DNA of 64,000 bases from Sphingomonas sp. Mn802worker (GTDB taxonomy: Bacteria > Pseudomonadota > Alphaproteobacteria > Sphingomonadales > Sphingomonadaceae), in the NCBI RefSeq assembly GCF_000382485.1, contig NZ_AORY01000001.1:186001-250000 (forward strand). Reading direction: 5' to 3'. A program made the translations under genes and the position numbers. The notes beneath the pieces were generated by a model, which saw only the letters and a program-made list of their open reading frames with translations, was not told the origin of the DNA and searched no databases. How positions within the stretch are numbered: position 1 is the stretch's first letter; the number at the start of each line of letters is the position of its first letter. Shown piece by piece: positions 57,858 through 64,000 of this stretch.

Positions 57858-59186
57858 TCAGTCGAGCCGTCGCGCCAATTCCTTGTTGAGCCCGAGCGCC
57901 ACCAGCGTGCCGACCGCACCCGACAGCAAGTAGGTACCCGCCGCGACCAGCCCGAACTCCTCCGCCAAAACCAGCGCGGCGAGTGGCGCGAAGCCTGCAC
58001 CGAACAGCCACGCCAGATCGGAGGTCAATGCGGCCCCGGTGTAGCGCGCGCGCTTCGGGAAGTTGCTGGTTACCGCGCCCGACGATTGACCGAACGACAG
58101 GCCCAGCAGGATGAACCCGCTGATCATGAACACCGCCTCGCCGACATAGCCCGCGTCGAGCAGCTGCGGCGCGAACCCGCTGAACACCGCGATCGCAGCG
58201 GCGGTGTAGCCGAGCAGCGACCGCCGCCCGATGCGATCGGCGAGCAGCCCCGATGCGACGATCGCACCGACGCACACGGTCGCGCCGAACATCTCGATCA
58301 GCAGGAAGCGCGTGATGTTCTCGCTGGTGTTGAGCGCCACCCATGACAGCGGAAATACCGTGACCATGTGGAACAGCGCGAAGCTGGCCAGCGGGGCGAA
58401 TGCGCCGATGACGATGTTGCGCCATTGTGTCTTCAATGTCGCGGTGACGCGCGACGGCGTCAGTTCGCGCGACTTGAACATGTCGGTATATTCGGGCGTC
58501 ACGACGATACGCAGCCGCGCGAACAGCGCCACGACGTTCAGCGCGAATGCGACGAAGAAGGGATAGCGCCAGCCCCATGACAGAAAATCTTCCGGCGACA
58601 ACGTACCGAGCGCAAAGGCGAACAACCCCGCGGCGACGATCAGGCCGAGCGGCGCGCCGATCTGCGGCACCATCGCCCACCAGCCGCGCTTCTTGTCGGG
58701 CGCGTTGAGCGCGAGCAGCGATGCAAGGCCGTCCCATGCACCACCGAGCGCCAGGCCCTGCCCAATGCGGAACGCCGCCAGCAGCAGCGGCGAGAAGATA
58801 CCCACCGACGCATAGCCCGGCAGGAACGCCATCGCCACGGTCGACGTACCGAGCAGGAACAACGCGATCGTCAGCTTCGTACCGCGCCCCAGTTCGCGAT
58901 CGATCCGCATGAACAACTGGGTGCCGATCGGGCGCGCGATGAACGCGAGCGCGAACAGACCGAATGACCATAGCGTCCCTGACACGCGGTCAAGCTGGGG
59001 AAAGACGATCTGTGGGAACACCAGCACCGAAGCGATCGCGTAAACGAAGAAGTCGAAGAACTCGCTCGTCCGTCCGATGATGACGCCGATGGCGATCTCG
59101 CCCGGGTTGACGCCATGCTCGTCCTGCGCGTGCAGGACGCGGGCATCGCGCTCGAGCGGCGCGGACGAAGCGATCGACTGTGCCAT
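57858..59186 (-). CDS. MFS transporter, MHS-like
   Basis: A 442-residue carrier. GVIIGRTSEFFDFFVYAIAS is the MHS first-helix motif with F-F-D-F in place of W-Y-D, FALAFIARPIGTQLFMRIDR keeps the A-R-P-x-G, and FRIGQGLALGGAWDGLASLL the fourth-helix block. The PLGLIVAAGLFAFALGTLSP and WGWRYPFFVAFALNVVALFA segments are typical. Substrate unknown. ATG at 59186 behind CGGAG; codons upstream to 59276 enter the cyo control region and are unlikely to be translated. It is divergent from cyoA across 110 bases containing a 19-bp palindrome. Confidence 0.88.
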   Translation of the reverse strand: MAQSIASSAPLERDARVLHAQDEHGVNPGEIAIGVIIGRTSEFFDFFVYAIASVLVFPQIVFPQLDRVSGTLWSFGLFALAFIARPIGTQLFMRIDRELGRGTKLTIALFLLGTSTVAMAFLPGYASVGIFSPLLLAAFRIGQGLALGGAWDGLASLLALNAPDKKRGWWAMVPQIGAPLGLIVAAGLFAFALGTLSPEDFLSWGWRYPFFVAFALNVVALFARLRIVVTPEYTDMFKSRELTPSRVTATLKTQWRNIVIGAFAPLASFALFHMVTVFPLSWVALNTSENITRFLLIEMFGATVCVGAIVASGLLADRIGRRSLLGYTAAAIAVFSGFAPQLLDAGYVGEAVFMISGFILLGLSFGQSSGAVTSNFPKRARYTGAALTSDLAWLFGAGFAPLAALVLAEEFGLVAAGTYLLSGAVGTLVALGLNKELARRLD

Positions 59187-59242
59187 AGATATGAAACTCC
59201 GAAGCTGGCTGGACGCTTTAGGTTCCATCGGCGCGACGCGGG

Positions 59243-59261
59243 ATAGGACAAATTGTCCTAT
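59243..59261. promoter_or_regulatory. 19-bp palindromic operator upstream of cyoABCD
   Basis: ATAGGACAAATTGTCCTAT is a perfect 9+1+9 inverted repeat in the gap between the MHS-type gene and cyoA, 36 bases before the cyoA start and 57 before the other. The size and symmetry fit a dimeric repressor or redox/iron-responsive factor (for instance an Rrf2-type protein), but I do not recognise the exact site. Confidence 0.7.
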
Positions 59262-59296
59262 TTCGCAGTCGCACAACGGAGCCTAGCTCGATCGTG

Positions 59297-60442
59297 ATGA
59301 AGAACCGGCCTTCCTTACCGCGGCGTTCGACCCGGCTCGCCCCCCTGCTCGCAGTCGGCGCGTCGACGTTGCTGTCGGGATGCGATCTGGTGGTGCTCGA
59401 TCCCGCCGGCGATGTCGCGCGGCAGCAATCGCATCTGATCCTGTGGTCGACCGCGCTGATGCTGCTGATCATCATTCCGGTCATGGTGCTGACCGTCCTG
59501 TTCGCGTGGAAGTATCGCGCCGCGAACAAGGATGCGGAATATGCGCCCGACTGGGACCATTCGACCGGCCTGGAACTGGTGATCTGGGCCGCGCCGCTGA
59601 TGATCGTCATCTCGCTCGGCGCGCTCACCTGGGTGTCGACGCACCTGCTCGATCCTTACCGCCCGCTCGGTCGTCTTGCGCCCGGCAAGCCGCTTGCGGC
59701 GAACGACCAGCCGCTCGAGGTGCAGGTCGTGGCGCTCGATTGGAAATGGCTGTTCATCTACCCTGAGCAGGGTATCGCGACGGTCAACCAGCTGGTGCTG
59801 CCGACCAACCGTCAGGTGCGCTTCCGCATGACGTCGTCGTCGGTGATGAACACCTTCTGGGTGCCGTCAATGGCGGGCATGATCTACACCATGCCGGGCA
59901 TGGAGACGAAGCTCCACGCCGTCCTCAACAAGCCCGGTCGTTACGAGGGACGCTCCGCCAATTACAGCGGCGCCGGCTTCTCCGGCATGACGTTCTGGAC
60001 CTACGCGGTCGATGATGCCGGCTTCTCGCGCTGGGTGTCGCAGACGCGCGCAGCGCAGGCGCGGCTGAACGACGCGACCTACCTGAAGCTTGAGCAGCCG
60101 AGTGAGAACGTGAAGCCGATGCGCTTTGGCGGCGTCAACGCCGACCTGTTCCGCCGCATCACGCAGATGTGCGTCAAGCCGGGCGTGCCGTGCATGAGCG
60201 ACGTCATGTCGCACGACATGGCCGAGCCGGGCAGCCATGCCCCCGTCAACGACCGCCCGCCGGTCGACGCACCCAAGGGCGCGCTGCGCAAGGATCCGAG
60301 CGAGAAAGGCTCGGCCCCGCACATGACCGCGCCGCAGGGGCCTGCCGACGGCTCAACCGTCCGCGGCGCGCAGAACAACCGCAACATGACCCGCCTCGAG
60401 TCCGTTCGCCTTCCCGGCGCGGCCGTCACGGCACAGGGCTGA
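59297..60442 (+). CDS. cyoA: Ubiquinol oxidase bo3-type subunit II
   Basis: Subunit II of a haem-copper quinol oxidase. The 381-residue precursor has a lipoprotein signal ending TLLSGC, two membrane helices (about residues 42-65 and 88-110), and a periplasmic cupredoxin domain with VQVVALDWKWLFIYPEQGIA, SSVMNTFWVPSMAGMIYTMP and YSGAGFSGMTFW. The CuA ligands of cytochrome c oxidases are absent, as expected for a quinol oxidase. Beyond about residue 285 a Met/His/Pro-rich tail of some 95 residues extends past the E. coli length. ATG at 59297 behind GGAG; a GTG precedes it. Confidence 0.95.
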   Translation: MKNRPSLPRRSTRLAPLLAVGASTLLSGCDLVVLDPAGDVARQQSHLILWSTALMLLIIIPVMVLTVLFAWKYRAANKDAEYAPDWDHSTGLELVIWAAPLMIVISLGALTWVSTHLLDPYRPLGRLAPGKPLAANDQPLEVQVVALDWKWLFIYPEQGIATVNQLVLPTNRQVRFRMTSSSVMNTFWVPSMAGMIYTMPGMETKLHAVLNKPGRYEGRSANYSGAGFSGMTFWTYAVDDAGFSRWVSQTRAAQARLNDATYLKLEQPSENVKPMRFGGVNADLFRRITQMCVKPGVPCMSDVMSHDMAEPGSHAPVNDRPPVDAPKGALRKDPSEKGSAPHMTAPQGPADGSTVRGAQNNRNMTRLESVRLPGAAVTAQG

Positions 60443-60448
60443 TCCGCT

Positions 60449-62455
60449 ATGTCCGACACTTTGCTCAAGACCATCTTCGGCCGGCTGACGCTGGAAAGCT
60501 TCCCGATCCACGAGCCGATCATCCTCGGCACGTTCATCGCGGTGATGCTCGGCGGCATCGCGCTGCTCGGCGCGATCACCTACTTCAAACTGTGGAAGTG
60601 GCTGTGGACCGAATGGTTCACCTCGGTCGACCACAAGAAGGTCGGCATCATGTACATGGTGCTCGGCACCGTGATGCTGCTGCGCGGCTTCTCCGACGCG
60701 ATCATGATGCGCGCGCAACAGGCGATGGCGTTCGGCGCAAACGAAGGATATTTGAACGCGCATCATTACGACCAGGTGTTCACCGCACACGGCGTCATCA
60801 TGATCTTCTTTGTCGCGATGCCGTTTGTGACGGGCATCATGAACTACGTCGTCCCGCTGCAGATCGGCGCGCGCGACGTGAGCTTCCCGTTCCTCAACAA
60901 TTTCAGCTTCTGGATGACCGCGGCAGGTGCCGTGATCGTGATGGCGAGCCTGTTCGTCGGTGAGTTCGCACGGACCGGCTGGCTCGCGATGGCGCCGCTC
61001 TCGGGGCTCGACTACTCGCCCGATGTCGGCGTCGATTACTACGTCTGGGCGCTACAGATCGCCGGCGTCGGAACGCTGCTATCGGGCGTCAACCTGATAG
61101 CGACCATCGTCAAGATGCGCGCGCCGGGCATGACCATGTTCAAGATGCCGATCTTCACCTGGTCGGCGCTCGTCACCAACGTGCTGATCGTCGCCGCTTT
61201 TCCGGTGCTCACCGCAGTGCTCGCGATGCTCAGCCTCGACCGCTACGTCGGCACGCACTTCTTCACGAACACCGGCGGCGGCAACCCGATGATGTACGTG
61301 AACATGATCTGGATCTGGGGTCACCCGGAAGTGTACATCCTGATCCTGCCGCTGTTCGGTGTCTTCAGCGAGGTGACCTCGACCTTCTCGGGCAAGCGGC
61401 TCTTCGGCTACACGTCGATGGTCTACGCGCTGCTCGTCATCTGCATCCTCGCCTATCTTGTCTGGCTCCACCACTTCTTCACGATGGGGTCGGGGGCTAG
61501 CGTCAACAGCTTCTTCGGCATTACCACGATGATCATCTCGATCCCGACGGGCGCGAAGATCTTCAATTGGCTGTTCACGATGTACAAGGGCCGGATCCGG
61601 TTCGAACTGCCGATGATGTGGACGATCGCATTCATGCTGACCTTCGTGGTCGGCGGCATGACCGGGGTTCTGCTCGCGGTGCCGCCGGCCGACTTCCAGC
61701 TGCACAATTCGCTGTTCCTCGTTGCGCACTTCCACAACGTCATTATCGGCGGCGTGCTGTTTGGTGCCTTCGCTGCGATCAACTACTGGTTCCCCAAGGC
61801 GTTCGGCTTCAAGCTCGATCCCTGGTGGGGCAAGGTCAGCTTCTGGTCGTGGGTGGTCGGTTTCTGGGTCGCGTTCATGCCGCTCTACGTGCTCGGCCTG
61901 ATGGGCGTGACGCGCCGCCTGCGCCACTTCGACGATCCGAGCCTCCAGATTTGGTTCATCATTGCCGCGGTCGGCGCAGCGATGATCGCGGTCGGCATCG
62001 CCGCCTTCCTGATCCAGATATACGTCAGTTTCCGCGATCGGGAGAAACTGCGCGACTGGACCGGCGACCCATGGGACGGCCGCTCGCTCGAATGGGCGAC
62101 CTCCTCGCCGCCGCCGGCGTACAATTTCGCCTTTACCCCCATCATCCACGACCTGGACGCTTATTACGACATGAAGAGCCGCAATGCCGAGCGTCCGCTG
62201 ACCGGCTTCCGCGACATCCACATGCCCAAGAACACGGGCACGGGCGTGATCCTCGCCGGACTGTCGGTCGCATTCGGCCTGTCGATGATCTGGTACATGT
62301 GGTGGCTGTCGGCGCTCAGCTTTGCCGGCATCCTGGCGGTGTCGATCTTCCACACATTCAACTACGACCGCGACTTCCACATCCACGCCGATGAGGTCGA
62401 ACAGACCGAGGGCGAGCGTACGCGCGTCCTTGCCAATGCAGCCGCGGGGGTCTGA
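60449..62455 (+). CDS. cyoB: Ubiquinol oxidase bo3-type subunit I
   Basis: Catalytic haem-copper subunit that reduces oxygen and pumps protons. The 668-residue protein has about fifteen helices. [17 protein letters not shown] is at the start, then [20 protein letters not shown] (low-spin haem His), [20 protein letters not shown] (CuB His and the cross-linked Tyr region), [18 protein letters not shown] (two CuB histidines) and [17 protein letters not shown] (high-spin and low-spin haem ligands). It lies 6 bases after cyoA and 3 before cyoC. Confidence 0.98.
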   Translation: MSDTLLKTIFGRLTLESFPIHEPIILGTFIAVMLGGIALLGAITYFKLWKWLWTEWFTSVDHKKVGIMYMVLGTVMLLRGFSDAIMMRAQQAMAFGANEGYLNAHHYDQVFTAHGVIMIFFVAMPFVTGIMNYVVPLQIGARDVSFPFLNNFSFWMTAAGAVIVMASLFVGEFARTGWLAMAPLSGLDYSPDVGVDYYVWALQIAGVGTLLSGVNLIATIVKMRAPGMTMFKMPIFTWSALVTNVLIVAAFPVLTAVLAMLSLDRYVGTHFFTNTGGGNPMMYVNMIWIWGHPEVYILILPLFGVFSEVTSTFSGKRLFGYTSMVYALLVICILAYLVWLHHFFTMGSGASVNSFFGITTMIISIPTGAKIFNWLFTMYKGRIRFELPMMWTIAFMLTFVVGGMTGVLLAVPPADFQLHNSLFLVAHFHNVIIGGVLFGAFAAINYWFPKAFGFKLDPWWGKVSFWSWVVGFWVAFMPLYVLGLMGVTRRLRHFDDPSLQIWFIIAAVGAAMIAVGIAAFLIQIYVSFRDREKLRDWTGDPWDGRSLEWATSSPPPAYNFAFTPIIHDLDAYYDMKSRNAERPLTGFRDIHMPKNTGTGVILAGLSVAFGLSMIWYMWWLSALSFAGILAVSIFHTFNYDRDFHIHADEVEQTEGERTRVLANAAAGV

Positions 62456-62458
62456 GCG

Positions 62459-63094
62459 ATGAGCAGCACGACCAACGTGCCCCCCGGCGCGCAGGACGCG
62501 GTGACGTTCTACGACACCGATCCGCACGAGCATCCGCCGGGTGCGAGCACCATGCTCGGCTTCTGGCTATACCTGATGAGCGACTGCCTCATCTTTGCGA
62601 TGCTGTTCGCGGCCTGGGGCGTCTTTGGCGGCAGCTATGCCGGCGGCCCGCGTCCGAGCGAGCTGTTCGAGCTGCCGCTGGTCGCGGTCAACACCGCAAT
62701 GCTGCTGTTCTCCTCGATCACCTACGGCTTCGCCATGCTCGCGGCCGATCAGAAGAAGCAGGGCGCGACGCTCGGCTGGCTCGCCATCACCGGCGTGTTC
62801 GGCCTGTGCTTCCTCGGCATCGAGCTGTACGAATTCTCCAACCTGATTGCCGAGGGCGCAGGCCCGTGGCGCTCGGCGTTCCTGTCGTCGTTCTTCACGT
62901 TGGTCGGCACCCACGGCCTGCACGTGACCTTTGGCATCATCTGGCTCGTTACCTTGATGGTGCAGGTGTCGCGCAAGGGGCTGATCGACGCCAACATGCG
63001 TCGTTTGCAGTGCCTGTCGCTGTTCTGGCACTTCCTTGACGTCATCTGGATCGGCGTCTTCACCTTCGTCTACCTTCTGGGAGTGCTGCGATGA
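62459..63094 (+). CDS. cyoC: Ubiquinol oxidase bo3-type subunit III
   Basis: Membrane subunit III of the quinol oxidase. The 211-residue protein has five helices. LGFWLYLMSDCLIFAMLFAA, LVAVNTAMLLFSSITYGFAM, LGIELYEFSNLIAEGAGPWR, FLSSFFTLVGTHGLHVTFGI and LFWHFLDVIWIGVFTFVYLL are the standard CoxC/CyoC blocks. ATG at 62459 follows the cyoB stop by 3 bases, and its stop overlaps cyoD by 4. Confidence 0.97.
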   Translation: MSSTTNVPPGAQDAVTFYDTDPHEHPPGASTMLGFWLYLMSDCLIFAMLFAAWGVFGGSYAGGPRPSELFELPLVAVNTAMLLFSSITYGFAMLAADQKKQGATLGWLAITGVFGLCFLGIELYEFSNLIAEGAGPWRSAFLSSFFTLVGTHGLHVTFGIIWLVTLMVQVSRKGLIDANMRRLQCLSLFWHFLDVIWIGVFTFVYLLGVLR

Positions 63095-63558
63095 GCGCCG
63101 ACACGCGAGGAGCACCCGTCGCCGCCGGACCTGAGGTCGCGCCGCAGGCCCATGCGCAGGGTCAGGCCGCCGGGCAGGATCAACACGGGCACGGCGACCA
63201 CGCACACGACGGCGCGCCGCACGGCTCGATGAAGGGTTACGTCACCGGTTTCGTCCTGTCGGTGATCCTGACCGCAATCCCGTTCGGGCTCGTCATGTCC
63301 GGCGCGATCGCCGACAAGTCGGTTGCGGCCGGCATCTGCATGGTGCTCGCGATCGTGCAGATCGTCGTTCACATGATCTACTTCCTCCACATGAACCGCA
63401 AGTCGGAAAGCGGCTGGACGCTCATGTCGCTGATCTTCACGGTCATCATCGTCGTGATCGCGCTGACGGGATCGCTGTGGGTCATGTTCCACATGAACCA
63501 GAACATGATGCCGCCGATGAACCCGACGTCAGCGGCGGAGATGTCGGACCAGATGTGA
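63091..63558 (+). CDS. cyoD: Ubiquinol oxidase bo3-type subunit IV
   Basis: Small subunit IV that supports oxidase assembly. The 155-residue protein has three helices in residues about 50-140, with GYVTGFVLSVILTAIPFGLV, VLAIVQIVVHMIYFLHMNRK and LMSLIFTVIIVVIALTGSLW as in CyoD. The first about 45 residues form a hydrophilic extension rich in His, Ala and Gly (QDQHGHGDHAHDGAPHG), absent from the 109-residue E. coli protein. The ATG overlaps cyoC; the SURF1 gene begins on its stop codon. Confidence 0.94.
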   Translation: MSADTRGAPVAAGPEVAPQAHAQGQAAGQDQHGHGDHAHDGAPHGSMKGYVTGFVLSVILTAIPFGLVMSGAIADKSVAAGICMVLAIVQIVVHMIYFLHMNRKSESGWTLMSLIFTVIIVVIALTGSLWVMFHMNQNMMPPMNPTSAAEMSDQM

Positions 63559-64000
63559 GCCTAGCGCACGCCCGCGTCCTGCCGCTGGCCCTCGGCAGCA
63601 TCGCAATCGCGGTGCTGATCGCGCTGGGTATCTGGCAGGTAGAGCGACGCGCGTGGAAGCTCGATCTGATCGCACGGGTCGAACACCGCCTTGCCGCCGC
63701 GCCGGTCGCGGCGCCCGGCCCGGCGCGCTGGACGACGATCGGCAAGGACGACGCCTATACCCGCGTCGCCCTCACCGGACATTATCGCGCCGGTGCCGAT
63801 ACCTATACGCAGGCAGCGACCGATCTCGGCGCCGGTTACTGGGTCGTGACACCGTTCGAGACAGACAGCGGCTGGACGGTGCTCGTCAATCGGGGCTTCG
63901 TGCCGGCGCGTGAGCGCGGCCGTCACCCCGCCGCGACGAACGAGCAACATGTCACCGGGCTGCTGCGGGTGAGCGAGCCCGGCGGCGGTTTCCTGCGCAG
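63555..64000 (+). CDS. SURF1-family oxidase assembly protein (3' end outside window)
   Basis: The frame starts with GTG overlapping the cyoD stop (GTGA) and stays open to the end of the window, 148 codons. It reads as a membrane helix (LPLALGSIAIAVLIALGIWQ) directly followed by VERRAWKLDLIARVEHRL, the SURF1 G-x-W-Q-x-x-R-x-x-W-K signature. YTRVALTGHYRAGADTYTQA and GAGYWVVTPFETDSGWTVLV then NRGFVPARER give the family's core. SURF1 proteins help insert haem into terminal oxidases, and genes for them follow cyoABCD in many alphaproteobacteria. The C-terminal half and second membrane helix lie beyond the window. Confidence 0.92.
   Translation, partial: MSLAHARVLPLALGSIAIAVLIALGIWQVERRAWKLDLIARVEHRLAAAPVAAPGPARWTTIGKDDAYTRVALTGHYRAGADTYTQAATDLGAGYWVVTPFETDSGWTVLVNRGFVPARERGRHPAATNEQHVTGLLRVSEPGGGFLR

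Noticed and set aside
61079..62533. 484-codon open frame antisense to cyoB
   Set aside because: Same reason: mirror frame of a conserved gene with skewed composition and no motif.

Overview
The window is a GC-rich, densely coded chromosomal segment of an alphaproteobacterium. Gene content and order point to Sphingomonadaceae (Sphingomonas or a close relative). The evidence is a complete Entner-Doudoroff cluster without phosphofructokinase, the fabD-fabG-acpP-fabF-mltG string, mreBCD-mrdA-rodA, pyrB followed by a degenerate dihydroorotase, a gyrA/DUF952 overlap, SPOR-domain proteins, RcnB-like secreted proteins, and a dispersed palindrome of the kind common in sphingomonad genomes. No transposase, integrase, prophage or CRISPR array was seen, so most of the window is ordinary core genome.

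Layout. 1-5142: zwf (3' part), pgl, edd, glk and eda, a glucose-to-pyruvate/G3P operon with 4-base start/stop overlaps for edd/glk/eda. 5153-10886 (minus): a class A beta-lactamase-like lipoprotein, then mltG, fabF, acpP, fabG and fabD, linking fatty-acid synthesis and peptidoglycan termination. 10939-12393: a membrane GT-C glycosyltransferase. 12600-14393: an RcnB-like protein, then rpsF-rpsR-rplI with a strong terminator. 14472-17021 (minus): a 25-residue candidate membrane microprotein, a MarR regulator and mutL. 17156-22877: the rod-shape operon mreB-mreC-mreD-mrdA-rodA. 22999-24890: tRNA-Lys and a less GC-biased patch with a GT87 glycosyltransferase. 24891-32927: an Ala-rich lipoprotein, an S1/P1-type nuclease, divergent ald/AsnC-type regulator, a Uma2 protein, ettA with a coupled unknown gene, an M28 peptidase and two tandem small acidic lipoproteins.

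33086-40365: a DUF4126 membrane protein, tRNA-Ile2(CAT), a polysaccharide deacetylase whose C-terminus is encoded inside the tRNA, a histidine-kinase-like protein with degenerate ATPase motifs, an Lrp/AsnC regulator behind a perfect palindrome, a TPR protein, yaaA, an SDR and a Thr-rich secreted protein. 40384-46325: a 30-nt alternating pyrimidine-purine tract just upstream of gyrA, then gyrA, DUF952, a probably frameshifted DUF488 gene, pyrB and a non-catalytic dihydroorotase homologue. 46353-48948: two divergent SPOR-domain proteins. 49211-53148: an M20 amidohydrolase and heme oxygenase facing a bacteriophytochrome kinase (red-light sensing with its own chromophore enzyme). 53379-59186: an alpha-methylacyl-CoA racemase, three MFS carriers and an orphan [2Fe-2S] hydroxylase subunit. 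59297-64000: cyoABCD (bo3-type quinol oxidase) and a SURF1 gene running off the window, preceded by a perfect 19-bp palindrome.

The best leads for a second look are the Z-DNA-like tract before gyrA, the cyo palindrome with a 12-nt match upstream of the Lrp gene, the DUF488 homopolymer frameshift, the degenerate PyrC and kinase, and the 25-residue microprotein. Everything was read by eye; no database search was possible.
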